From assembly GCA_047495785.1 (NCBI GenBank), contig JBLDXI010000058.1, positions 310,001 to 374,000 of the forward strand: a stretch of DNA of 64,000 nt. The letters are read 5' to 3'. The notes under the pieces are model-generated. The model was not told the DNA's origin, did not search any database, and saw only the letters and a program-made list of their open reading frames with translations. Source of the DNA: Lepidodermella squamata. Its lineage: Eukaryota; Gastrotricha. Shown here piece after piece: positions 1-10,726 of the stretch. A program made the position numbers and the translations under genes. How positions within the stretch are numbered: position 1 is the first letter of the stretch; the number at the start of each line of letters is the position of its first letter.

Positions 1-1
1 C

Positions 2-1999
2 AACATCGAATATCATTCGCCTTTGTTGATTGGCCCTCTCTTCGCAACTGGCGGTGCCGCTCTTGCCGCTGCTGTTCATCACTTGGATATGGTCCAACTC
101 GCTACAGGGGTGAATAACCCTCAAACTACGGCGAATCGGCGTCTCTACCCGAATTTTTACCGAACTCGAATAACAGGAGAGCTCGTTGCTTATGCTCAGA
201 TGCGTTTCATCCGTGATGTCGGAAAGTGGAATCGGTTCGGGATCTTGACTTCAGTTAACAGCGCTTTCGACCTAGCCCTTGCTACATTTCTATACAAGGT
301 CGCCAATGACAATGGTTTCAACATCTCCTATTTCGGTACAGTAACTGATGTCGCGGACGAAACAATCGAAGCATTGAAAGCATCTGACACGCGCATTCTC
401 GTAATTGATAGTGGGGTTGCTATATTCGTGAACAAGGCCCTGTGTATGGCTCACATGGCCGGACTAACGGGCCCGCGGTATGCATTCATCATTCCAACTG
501 GTTCATACTCAGAGCCTAGGAATCTACCGCAAAGCATCGCTAATGCCCCAGGTTGCACGCGAGAAATGCTTCTCGATCAGTTCAAGGCAACAATATGGAT
601 ATCGTGGGCGAACGGACCTGCTAATGAATATGCCGATCCGTGGCTGAAAACTTCAAGTGGGACAACGCTGCAGGATTTTGAAATTCGATATCAGAACGTG
701 ACAGGCGACAGGACCCCGCTTGATGCCATTCGCCGTTACCATTGCTATGACACGGGGCTTGAAGCTGCTATGATCCTTGACTCAGCCGAGCGAAAATTGC
801 GCGAGAAAAACTTGTCCTTGACAGATTTCGAAACGAATTCAAGAGAAGTCATGTTGGCTGTCAATGAATCTACTCTCAACGTGAAATTCTTCGGGTTGAG
901 AATTGGCAAGTTCGAGTACTCTGCTAGAGGGGAGCCTGACTCTGATGCTCAAGGAGTTATTCAATGGACACCTCAAACTGGCTTGAGAGATCTCTCAGTG
1001 ATCAGTGCAGCGGCTAATTCTTCGATTTACAACTTCTCAAGCTATGCGATGAAAGAGTACCGCAAGCCGAAGTGGTTTACGCCCGATGGCAAGCCTCCTA
1101 GAGATGGGCCAATCGTTGAAGTCGTAGCCCAGCGTATTCCTGACGAACTCTCTTGGACCATTCTGTCTACAAGTGGTGCAATTTCGATTTGGCATACGTA
1201 CCTGTATGTCAAGCCGGTAATGAAAAGCAGCAGCGAAAAAATCGCTTGGATGACTCCATGCCGATCTATTCTTTTCTTCGGTTGTTTGTCTATCGACTTC
1301 GCCTGTGGCCTCTTCGCTTTTTCTTACCCTGTTGGATCTATCGTGTTATGTATCCTTCAAGTAATCGCCCCAGCCCTAGGAGTCGGCATTATAATTGGTT
1401 TCTGCTTCGCTCGTCTTGAAAAAGCAAGACGAAAACCAAATATTCGTGAACGTAAAAAATCGGTAAGGCTTTCATCAAAAAGATCGACAAACGCAGGGCC
1501 ATGCAACGACGAAGTGAGATCAATGAGAAGTGGCGTTTCATCGGTTTCTTATGTGAAAGAAATTACTGATTATAAATTCGAAATGGTTAGCTTATTGACG
1601 ATATTATTGATGCTTTCACCGGTGTTAGTTGCCTGGTGTACCTCGGAGAAACCTGCCTTCGAAACAAGCACTTTATTCGAGTCTTACGATGCGGGAAGTG
1701 ACACTTTCATTGTCATCAAGGCAGGTCAGTGCACGTCTGGAAATCAAGTAGAATGGGTGTCCGCTTTGTTGATCAGCTACATAGTTATGCTACTATGGTC
1801 TGCTTTTTCAGCTTACGTAACTCGAAAAAGTCCCGAACTCAAGTATGAGCGCATCGCTGTTTTAAATGTAATCGTCATGATTATGGCAGCGGTGTTAATC
1901 AGTGTTACTCTTGCCTCGCCTGATGGAAGAATGATTTGCTTTGCAATTGTTAGTGTCATTATATCACTCGGCTCTGGGACACTTTTGATTCCCGAGTAG
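2..1999 (+). CDS. GABA-B-like class C GPCR, partial (5' end outside window)
   Basis: The frame is open from base 2, upstream of the first in-frame Leu codon at 23, so the start codon and signal peptide lie before the window. 665 aa are visible. The ectodomain is a periplasmic-binding-protein-type (ANF receptor) lobe pair, with GPLFATGG and RLYPNFYRTRITGEL as in its paralogues. A seven-helix region occupies roughly the last 280 residues, with a long loop between helices 3 and 4 and no cytoplasmic tail after helix 7 (stop directly after GSGTLLIPE). It has no intron. It is nearly identical to the receptor at 30484-32751 on the other strand. Class C receptors of this kind signal through G proteins at the plasma membrane; the ligand is unknown. 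Family assignment is by overall architecture and recalled GABA-B motifs, not a database search. Confidence 0.85.
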   Translation, partial: NIEYHSPLLIGPLFATGGAALAAAVHHLDMVQLATGVNNPQTTANRRLYPNFYRTRITGELVAYAQMRFIRDVGKWNRFGILTSVNSAFDLALATFLYKVANDNGFNISYFGTVTDVADETIEALKASDTRILVIDSGVAIFVNKALCMAHMAGLTGPRYAFIIPTGSYSEPRNLPQSIANAPGCTREMLLDQFKATIWISWANGPANEYADPWLKTSSGTTLQDFEIRYQNVTGDRTPLDAIRRYHCYDTGLEAAMILDSAERKLREKNLSLTDFETNSREVMLAVNESTLNVKFFGLRIGKFEYSARGEPDSDAQGVIQWTPQTGLRDLSVISAAANSSIYNFSSYAMKEYRKPKWFTPDGKPPRDGPIVEVVAQRIPDELSWTILSTSGAISIWHTYLYVKPVMKSSSEKIAWMTPCRSILFFGCLSIDFACGLFAFSYPVGSIVLCILQVIAPALGVGIIIGFCFARLEKARRKPNIRERKKSVRLSSKRSTNAGPCNDEVRSMRSGVSSVSYVKEITDYKFEMVSLLTILLMLSPVLVAWCTSEKPAFETSTLFESYDAGSDTFIVIKAGQCTSGNQVEWVSALLISYIVMLLWSAFSAYVTRKSPELKYERIAVLNVIVMIMAAVLISVTLASPDGRMICFAIVSVIISLGSGTLLIPE

Positions 2000-3617
2000 C
2001 AAAAGGTGTATTTCTTGACAACCTTGGTGTTTACGATACTCAGTTTGCTGGTTCTTTTTTATCGTAATGGTTTATGGTTTATCAGTAAGGTGTTATGGTT
2101 TTTGTTGTAGATTGTTCAGGCTATTTTACAAAAGTCCAACTATGAATGATTTTCAAAAGCTAACATCGTTTGAAGAGAAAGGCAGAAACTGGTGTAGGTA
2201 CGTTGTTGAAAGTGTTCAGTAAAAATTCATCTCAGTAACATTAATATATATTTTAACGTTCGGCATGATAGAACTCAACATTAACATAGCAGCCACTTGT
2301 CGGGGAAAATAGCACAGTGAATTCGCCTGCTCACAATGGAAACGAACATGCGTACATAATTTTGATTTTTGAAATGAAAGATGTTCCAGCGCTTTACTAT
2401 TATGTCTCAGCCTACGTGCGTGAGAAACATGAAGTAAGGGTTAGAGTAGGTATTTTATTGGCTTCCAGAAGATTAATTGCGTTGAAGGAAATGCGATATT
2501 ATCATATATTAGCCAAAAACTCAGACATCGCCAAACCCCCTCGACTTTCGGGTTAAAGTGCATAAGGTACACCTATTAGCAATTTAATGAAATAAATACT
2601 TCGCCGGCTTCGCGCCTCCTTCGACAACCGACATTCCTTGCATCTATAATTTGAGAAATTGCAGATAGTTTTCACATTAGAATCTATAATCTATCCCTGG
2701 CACTGCTCAGTTTTATTTTATGGGCGCATGGCTTTCATCACAATGGGCTAAATAACTTCAGGTTAGTTTTCAGGTGAAAGGTTACAATTAGTCAAACGTC
2801 TTTGTTTTTGCCGTTTTATTTACGTAAAAAGGCATACAACGTTCCAGCAGCCTTCTTAAAGGTAGCTTGGATAGGCATTAGACAATTCAAGTTGAACTCT
2901 AAACGCTAGCATTGTTAGTGATCTTTCAGATTTTAGATGTTACTGCCGCAGACAACAAGCATCCGATCAGCATCTGATTCGGCGAAAGCGAAAGTTTGAC
3001 TATTCGATCGTTTGCGGGAAAACATGTTATTGACATGCTGTAGATTGTTTGCAATCACGCGCAAGCTTTTCTCAAGTTAACGTTGTGCCATGTGAGAACG
3101 GAAACAGATATATTAAACTATTAAGGTCAGCTCGGCCTCCGTGCTACTTTCCGCGCTACTTGTCTGGGAATTTTCTATGAAAAGGAACTTTCGCATTTTT
3201 AGTATATTATTTGCATTGTTCAGAGAGTTCAACATCTCGAATCAGAAGAATTCATTTGAAGGAACATGTCTGAAAACGTGGGCGAAACGGAAGAATCGGC
3301 GTACTCCTCGGATACTATAGTGGCGTGAAATATTACTTGCGCTATCATAGTTCGAGGACAACTAAAGGTTACATAGTCATAGTTTTATTTTGCAAATTGC
3401 ACGTTTGAAGTTAACGATTTTTAGTGTTAGCACACCTATATCATATTATTGAGAACGTCCAGGTACATGTGTTATGAGCCTAATGATCCTAATCAGCCTA
3501 ATCACCAGAGCTTAGAGCTGAGAGGCGGTTTGAAATCAGAAAGTACTAGGCAGAGAAGGCTATGTATTGCCGCTTGCAGTTCTCTATTTGTAATTTTTAG
3601 AGGCAGCTTTGTTTGAA
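2000..3617. other. Intergenic, no gene recognised
   Basis: AT-rich spacer of 1.6 kb between two co-oriented receptor genes. The only ORF of note (2317-2556) has no similarity to anything else in the window and poor coding character. It presumably contains the 3' UTR of the first receptor and the promoter of the second; I see no clear TATA box or repeat. Confidence 0.6.
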
Positions 3618-5881
3618 ATGAAGGTTGCTCTGTTACTGGCGTTATCAGCGATTTCGAATACAGAGGCTAACAAGAAAGACACACTAGGTGTAGCAGTGCT
3701 CATTCCAAGGACTGGCAACGAGCCGCAAAATGGCGATGGATGCCGTTTCGGTATACAAGTCGCATTTGAAAGCGTGAATAACAATACCAGCATTTTGCCT
3801 GATTACCGAATTGAACCAATTTTTATCGACGAAGGACCCGTTGGGACGCTTTCTCCACGCCACGTCACGCAATTTCGGCGCGACTTCACACATGTTTATC
3901 AATCACCAGTAGTGGTTGGGCCACTGTACGGAACAGGGGGCGTCGCTTTAGCTGGGATGATCCATCATCTCGACATGGTTCTTCTCACCCATGGTGTAAA
4001 TGTGCCTCAGGTCAACGGGAATCGTCGGTTGTATCCAAACATCTATCGAACCCGTATTAGTGGTGAATTAGTCGGTTTTGCCCAACTGCGCTTTATGCGT
4101 GACATTGGCAAATGGAACAGGTTCGGAATTATAACAAATGTAGCCAATTCCTTTGACACAGCTACGGCCCTGTTCTTGTATAAAGCTGCGAATGACAACG
4201 ATTTCGAGGTGTCGTACTTTGGGATAGTTGGCGATATCACCGAAGAAACAGTGAACTCTATCAAATCTTCCGACATGCGTATCATCGTGGTCGCAGCTGG
4301 CACGCCAACTTTCGCCAGCAGGTTCCTGTGCCTGGCATACTTCGCAGGATTGAATGGTTCTCGTTATGCTTTTGTAATCCATGCTGGTTCATACGCCGAA
4401 CCGAGAAGCTTACCTCCGAGAATAGCCTCGGCCCCAGGTTGTACAAGGGAGATGCTTTTAGAACAATTCAAAATTACAATATGGATAGCATGGTCTAACG
4501 GACCTGCGAACGAGTTTTCTGACCCGAAATTCAAAACCACCGGCGGAATAACTCTGCGAGAATTCGAAGCACGGTACCAAGAGCTAACCAACGGAACCAC
4601 GCCATTAGACTTCATACGAAGGTTTCAATGCTACGATCCAGGACTCGCGGCTGCTCTAGCTCTCGACGCAGCAGAACGAAAACTTCAATTACAGAACAGT
4701 TCACTGAAGGATTTTAAATATGATCAAAGAGGAGTGATGTTTGCAGTGAACGAATCAATCGTGAAGCTAGAGTTCTTCGGTCTTAGAAACGGCAGGTTCA
4801 AGTATTCGTCTCGGGGTGAGCCAGATTTCGATTCGCAATCAGCCATGCAGTGGACACCGGAAAACGGCTTGCAAGAGCTGTATGGAATAAGTTATATAGA
4901 AAATTCTTCGATTTACGCATTCCCCGGTTACGTGATGAAAGAGTTAAGGAAACCCTCCTGGCTTACTGGCGACAGAAAACCACCTCGAGATCGGCCTATA
5001 ATCTTGATTAGCACAAGGCGCATTCCCATGGAGTTTTCCTGGACTCTTATGTCAGGATCCGGTGCGATTGCGATTTGGCATACGTATTTGTTCACGAAGT
5101 CATTTTTGAAAAGCGGCAAAACAATTGCCTGGCTGATTCCGAGTCGAGTGATCCTGCTGATTGGCTGTTTGCTGATCGACTTGGCGTCTAGTCTCTTCGC
5201 TTTCTCATACAAAGATAGTTCATCCGCGCTTTGTATTCTCCAAAGTATTGCGCCATCACTGGGAATCGGGATTACCATTTCATACTGTTTCGCCCGCCTC
5301 GACAAGGCGAGACGACAATTACAGAAAAGTAAAGGTAGAAGAAATGGGGCATTGTACGCGACAGCTATGACTACATACCATGAAGACGTGAAATCAATGA
5401 AGAGTAATGCATCTTCTGTTGCTGAACTAGGGAAATCTTCTAATTTCAAATTTGAAACAGCGTGCATGCTGACCTTCTTGATCACCGCTTCAATTTGTTT
5501 GGTTGTTTGGAACGTATCGGAAAAGCCAACTTACATCATAAATACTCTGTCCGAGTCTTACAACGCAGGAACTGATATCTTCTTGGTCATCAAGGCAGGT
5601 CGATGCTTGTCGGGAAATCAAGTCAAATGGGTATCCGCTTTGTTGATTGCTTACGTTTTCATGCTTTTGATTTCCACTTTCGCTGCATACGTCACGCGCA
5701 ACGTCCTGATCTCAAGTACGAACGCTTCACTGTGTTAAATTTGCTGGCGATGATCATTGCTGCAGTTCTAATCTGCGTTACTTTGGACTCTCCAGATGGC
5801 ATAATGATATGCTTCGCGTTCGCTGGCCTAATTATTTCACTCAACTCCGGGACCCTCCTGCTCATGCCGAAACGAGTGTAA
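3618..5881 (+). pseudogene. GABA-B-like class C GPCR with C-terminal frameshift
   Basis: The ATG at 3618 opens a signal peptide (MKVALLLALSAISNTEA), then the ligand-binding fold and helices 1-5, intronless, closely matching the receptor at 10727. Near 5697-5702 the frame breaks. The main frame runs to a stop at 5738 (706 aa), while homology to paralogues (RPDLKYERFTVLNLL, helices 6-7 and the GSGTLL-type end) continues in another frame to 5881. Losing one base around the end of helix 5 explains it. As written, the product lacks helices 6 and 7 and should not be a working receptor. Everything upstream is intact, so the lesion is recent or a sequencing error. The gene lies co-oriented between receptor copies, consistent with tandem amplification. 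Confidence 0.75.
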
Positions 5882-6470
5882 ACGAATGTATTAGCCGCAC
5901 AGCTAATTTGAGGAATGTTTAAGCTAAACTATGTCCGCTGTTTTCTATTCATTGTTCTATTCATTGTCTGTCTTTGCCAGAAGATGGACACTTTGCCGAA
6001 AGGTGGATATAGGTAAGGGTCCCCCGTCCCCCCTTATATCGCTAAAGTTTCCGCAGGTGCCAGGGAAAAAAGCATAAGGGTCCCCCCTGTGGTCAAGCTT
6101 CGAGCCCTCGGGCTCGAAGCAGGGACAATCCCCCCCGTCCCCCCGCCATCTTCGACACTGAGCTCAAAAAAGCTGGCCAAGCTGGAAATATTTTTTGACG
6201 ATCGTTCACATACATTTATTTGCGCAAAGTTTGATAACATACATATTATCTAAGCGTCGTTTATTAGTCTTAATACGGCGTGATGTTGTTTCCGGGATCG
6301 TCCACGCCTGATAATTGTAATTTATTGCAATAATATTTATAGTGCGGCATTATTAATAAATAATTAGGTAGTACGAAAGGGAAAAACAGCGTGACTGCCT
6401 ACACCAGGCGTTACCTTTGACAAACATTGATTCGTCCATATTCAACCACCGGGGGTATTTTGACATATAT
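5882..6470. other. Intergenic with C-rich tracts
   Basis: Spacer between tail-to-tail receptor genes. It contains several runs of five to seven C (6018-6150) in a duplicated AGGGTCCCCC context, and a perfect short hairpin listed separately. Gene-free by inspection. Confidence 0.6.
6097..6120. repeat. Perfect 11-bp inverted repeat (hairpin) in C-rich tract
   Basis: GCTTCGAGCCC at 6097-6107 and its exact complement at 6110-6120 are separated by 2 nt. It sits within C-rich DNA flanked by AGGGTCCCCC-like repeats. It could be a terminator-like structure for the two convergent receptor genes or part of a decayed mobile element; nothing distinguishes these. Confidence 0.7.
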
Positions 6471-8963
6471 TTAATGATGTTCGAACATACGCTTCAGGGT
6501 CTTATAGCACAAGCTCAGGCAGCAAGTCGCTGACAAGATGATGCAAACGGAAGAAACAGCCATATACTGCTCAATTTGATTGTCGAGTGTTAACAGAATA
6601 AGTATCGTACAGAGCAGCAGGGAAAAGGTGTTCAGCCCTCCTATCATCACGCCTGTGATTTCCGAACAAACGACGTCGACCTGCGATTTCAATCCCTGTT
6701 TACAATGATAAGCCTGATACGTGCCGTATGCTAACATAAGTACGTGGATCATAGCCAGGCAAATCATCCAAAGCATACTATTCTCCGTTGAACAAACGAC
6801 TTCAGAAATTTCGTAAAAAGTATCGCTTATCGCGTCGTAGTTCTCATTTATGGGGGCATGATATATCGAGCAGGAGAATGCGCCAAAAACTAGCCAGCAT
6901 GCAAGTAACACTCCATTGAGTGCCACAAAAATAAAGGTGGAGAAAATGACTTTCTTTTCAATGCCAAGCTCATGCTCTTTCGTTGGAAGAACAGGTTGTT
7001 GAATAGATGAGGCTATCATCAGAGAATGACTTGATGCCGTTTTTACAACAGTCAAATTCAAACTATGAGAAGAAGGCCTTTTAATATTCGCATCTAAGCC
7101 TACCGATTTAACTTTGACTAATTGTTGATGATTCAACTGTGGAGAAGGGCTTCTACTTGGGGCTTCGCAGTTGGAAGCTCGGGCGATGTTAACTTTCGGC
7201 TTTGATTTTGCACTTTTGCCATGGCGAAAAGCTTTAAACATTCTAGAATGAGAGGGCAATCTTCCCGCCAAAGCAGTCGCTCGAAATGCCATAACACCAC
7301 TTATGATCGACACGGAAAACATTAGCAGGGCGATCCTAACTACTGCGACTGCAAATGCGTCCTGGCTGGTTTTCAAGGTAAAAGCTATTGCAGCTGCATT
7401 CAGAGCTAAGCAGCCTAGACAGCCAATCACCTTGATTTTCGGCGAAACGGCCTTTTCCCGATGTCTAATTGTCATGGCTAGAAGGGTAATCTCAAAGAAG
7501 GAAATGATTCCAACTATAATTCTGATAGCAAGGGCAGCATAATCCGGAAATTCCTTTTTCATTGACACCGTGAATGCTCGATCTCTAGGGGGACGACCTT
7601 TATTTTTCCAAGCTGACCAGTCCATGGGTTCCACCTTCAGAACTTTGTATCGACCGTAGAACATGTAATCTTTAGTTGAGTCGACTTCGACTGACAAATA
7701 TTTTGTCCGATAGCCGTCCTGGCCGAGGTAAGCGTACTGTATAGGGCCATTTTCGCTATAGCCACGTTTGCTAAACCTCATTTGACCCCTCAGACCGGAC
7801 ACATTTACATTTAGAACAGATTCGTTGACGATTTTCATGACGAAGGTCGGATTGGTGTTCATATCTCGAAGTGACATGTTATACTCAAACTTTAGCCGAT
7901 TATTAGCGTTATGCATCGCATATATAGCGACAAGTGTTGCGTCATGGCAAATGTATTTTAATGAGCCAGCCGTTGCCGATCTTGGTTTCTGTAACATGCC
8001 AGTCAATCGCTCCTCGAAAGCAGTCGTATCGTAACCTAGTTCACTCTTCCAGCTGTCGTCAATCACCTGAGTCATAGAACCGTAAAAAATTGTGTATCGG
8101 ATTTGCTCACGGATGATGTTTTTGTTGCACCAAGGATCCACAATGTTGCTAGGATTAATGTTGTTAGGTTCCCCCGCGAGATTGTTACTCAGAAAAAACA
8201 GATATCTCGGTCCAGTTATGCCAGCTAAGTAACATTTACAAAGGAATGTCCAAAGAATAGTCTCTTGCGAGATTAACACAGCTATTATCCTTATGTCATG
8301 GAAAAGTATCTCGTTTAGCGAATCGTCTGTAATGTCGAGGACAATGCTGAAAGATGGCACGAAAATTCCGCTTCGAGTTGCATATCTCTCAGTGTAAACC
8401 GCCGTTAAATAATCGTTAGGAAACGCTGCTAGTGTTATTATCCCGATTCTTGACCATTTCCCGACATCTTTCAAGAAATGAATCAACGATATTGCGAATA
8501 ATTCACCATTAGACTGGACCGGGTACAAATTCGGGTAAGCAACGTGGTCGGCAAAATTTGGAGCAGTGCAACCTATCGCAAGTCCAACAACGTCGAAGTA
8601 TTTCAGAGGTTTGCCTAGAGGTTTACATCCAATCGAAAAGAAAGGACCGAGGAAGACCGGGGATCGAATGTTGATACCGTCATCTACTCGATTTTCCCAC
8701 GCGCGGCCATAGCTGACGAGTTCGCGAATCGGGGTGTATCCCAGCCAGTATCCTTCCTCGTCACGGTAGTCGGGTACAATATTGTAGTCGGATAAAATAT
8801 CAGATCGACTGTTCACATTATCGATGGCGATTTTGACAGCTTCCGAGCATCCTGGGTGAGGGATTGGAAATACCTGAAGCATCGACAGGTTGTACTTTTT
8901 CGACAATTGAAAGCTTGTTGGGCAGAGAATAGATAGAAAAAAGACTGACCCAAGCAATTTCAT
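6471..8963 (-). CDS. GABA-B-like class C GPCR, divergent, long intracellular loop
   Basis: 830 aa and intronless. I start at the ATG at 8963 because MKLLGSVFFLSILC is a good signal peptide; the open frame upstream has no signal. The ectodomain keeps the receptor-family binding fold (SRSDILSDYNIVPDYRDEEG, VFLGPFFSIGC, HVAYPNLYPVQSNGEL, KDVGKWSRIGIIT). Seven helices follow from about residue 535. The loop between helices 3 and 4 is about 100 residues, rich in Ser, Pro and Lys, much longer than in the other copies. A short tail (about 15 aa) follows helix 7. It is clearly paralogous to, but far diverged from, the neighbouring copies. It is convergent with the frameshifted receptor; the ligand is unknown. 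Confidence 0.85.
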   Translation of the reverse strand: MKLLGSVFFLSILCPTSFQLSKKYNLSMLQVFPIPHPGCSEAVKIAIDNVNSRSDILSDYNIVPDYRDEEGYWLGYTPIRELVSYGRAWENRVDDGINIRSPVFLGPFFSIGCKPLGKPLKYFDVVGLAIGCTAPNFADHVAYPNLYPVQSNGELFAISLIHFLKDVGKWSRIGIITLAAFPNDYLTAVYTERYATRSGIFVPSFSIVLDITDDSLNEILFHDIRIIAVLISQETILWTFLCKCYLAGITGPRYLFFLSNNLAGEPNNINPSNIVDPWCNKNIIREQIRYTIFYGSMTQVIDDSWKSELGYDTTAFEERLTGMLQKPRSATAGSLKYICHDATLVAIYAMHNANNRLKFEYNMSLRDMNTNPTFVMKIVNESVLNVNVSGLRGQMRFSKRGYSENGPIQYAYLGQDGYRTKYLSVEVDSTKDYMFYGRYKVLKVEPMDWSAWKNKGRPPRDRAFTVSMKKEFPDYAALAIRIIVGIISFFEITLLAMTIRHREKAVSPKIKVIGCLGCLALNAAAIAFTLKTSQDAFAVAVVRIALLMFSVSIISGVMAFRATALAGRLPSHSRMFKAFRHGKSAKSKPKVNIARASNCEAPSRSPSPQLNHQQLVKVKSVGLDANIKRPSSHSLNLTVVKTASSHSLMIASSIQQPVLPTKEHELGIEKKVIFSTFIFVALNGVLLACWLVFGAFSCSIYHAPINENYDAISDTFYEISEVVCSTENSMLWMICLAMIHVLMLAYGTYQAYHCKQGLKSQVDVVCSEITGVMIGGLNTFSLLLCTILILLTLDNQIEQYMAVSSVCIILSATCCLSLCYKTLKRMFEHH

Positions 8964-10726
8964 AGCTTGTGAAAATTCAGAGAAGGCGATTATTTTCTTC
9001 GGAAAATATTGAGACAGATTTGCTGTTATTAACTCTCCGAAAGAAGACACTTTCATGAGATAATAAATTCTCACGTTTTTTTTTATTATCGCGCATCTTT
9101 TTTACGATATAATTAACCACGTCGGACGTCAGCAGCAATTTAGTCGCAAAATTTGTTACTTGACAAAACTGAATAATTATGGCGATTAGCTAATTTACTT
9201 CTGATTAGCTAATCGCTGCTGTCTACGCATAAAATTTGAAATTGAATCCCGATCAAGACAGGTTCTTATCACGCAACCCTGCTCAGCCCGCAGACATGCA
9301 AAGGGAAAGCGTCGACTGCGTGAACAAGATGCTAATGAAAGAAAGATAAGGGTTGTGTTACGTAGCTGATGTTCTTAACTGTGCGTGAAAACGTTCATCA
9401 GGTGATAAATTTACAAACCTCGTGTGTACGTGTTGTAAATTCAGTGGGTTTGGATTATTTGACCGAAAAATTTACGAACCAGCAGTTTCAAGTTAAAAGC
9501 CACAAAACATATCGGGTTTTTTCGGTATGGACGGATGGAATGTGCCATCTATCTCTTGCTCTTTATTAACAACATCTGCAAAATGCAGAATGATTTACGA
9601 AGTGGGCATTTTCACTGATCCATCGTTTTCACCGCGAAAAGATTAATGAATGATTTGTTAGTGAGCAACGAGATTCAATTGTCTTTACACCGATTTAATT
9701 TTTAAATGCCATTGAAGTGAGAATCAGGGATATAATTTGCGCCTTGAAGCTGAATTAAGAATCCGGACAGAAAGAAGACGTTCGTATTTCGTATACAATC
9801 AGTTCGCCAACCTCGCGTCACACTCAAATCAATCGGCTTGACAATCCTGTTCATATGGCTAAAGGCTAAAATGATGTAGAATATAGTTGAATGGAGAATG
9901 CGCTGAAATCGCTATAATCAGCCGTGTTTCCCACAGTTCCCGCAAAATCCAAGACCGATGAAGCTCAAACGACGATGAAGTGAGTTATAGTAACTCAAAT
10001 AACTATAGAGCCTCCTGGCCACACGAAATCTGAAAAGCTTTTCTAGTGCAAGTTCATGATTGGAAGGTTAATCTATGATGTTTCGGGCAGCCAATTTATC
10101 GGCTCCTTTTTCTTTAGTCATCATCACTATAATTATTTGCTAAAATGGGAACCAGGTAACTCGATTGTTCTGGCGAAAGCAACTGGATGCTGTATGGGTG
10201 CTTTTTTGCAATATTGCCAATCGCCTTATATGGTCAGTAAACTAGGTCTAGCTGAGTCAACGAAGTAAAAGCTCTTCCGGGTGGAGTGCACTCGAAGTTA
10301 AGCACTAACGCCTTCTCTTCGTTCGAAGTTCGTTCCCGCGCATTTCCCTTTTAAGACTTCCGAAATTGTGCGGTAGAAACATTATCCCGGATGGGTGGCA
10401 ATCGCAACATGAACTCTGTTGACTACAAAATAATCAGTTGACAGACGCGTGTGAAAGCAGAGGAAGAGTCGCGGCTGAGTGGGCTGGCTTTCATGAAGCG
10501 TTTAATTGTGAATAGAAGAAGCGAATTGGCTAACTTATATTTATATCCTCCATCAGACCCATCTTAAGATTCGAACTCATATCAGTACTTGGAGAAAGTT
10601 TAATGGATACACAGTCCTAGGATCCCAACGGAAGCTACACTGCACCACAATTGTCCGAGGATGTAGGGAAGATAAATAAGTTGATCCTTAGCGCCGAAGT
10701 TTCCATTCATTATTGCTGATGTTGAA
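8964..10726. other. Intergenic between divergent receptor genes
   Basis: 1.76 kb of AT-rich DNA separating two divergently transcribed receptors, so it should carry both promoters. A TATATTTATAT-like stretch lies near 10538-10552, ahead of the + strand receptor. ORFs here (9369-9569, 10056-10268) lack coding features or relatives in the window. Confidence 0.5.

Noticed and set aside
2317-2556. 79-aa open frame in the first spacer
   Set aside because: Short, no signal, motif or relative in the window; expected by chance in AT-rich spacer.
4928-5485. 185-aa minus-strand open frame inside the second receptor
   Set aside because: It is antisense to a strongly conserved receptor coding region, with no homologue in the other copies and no features of its own.
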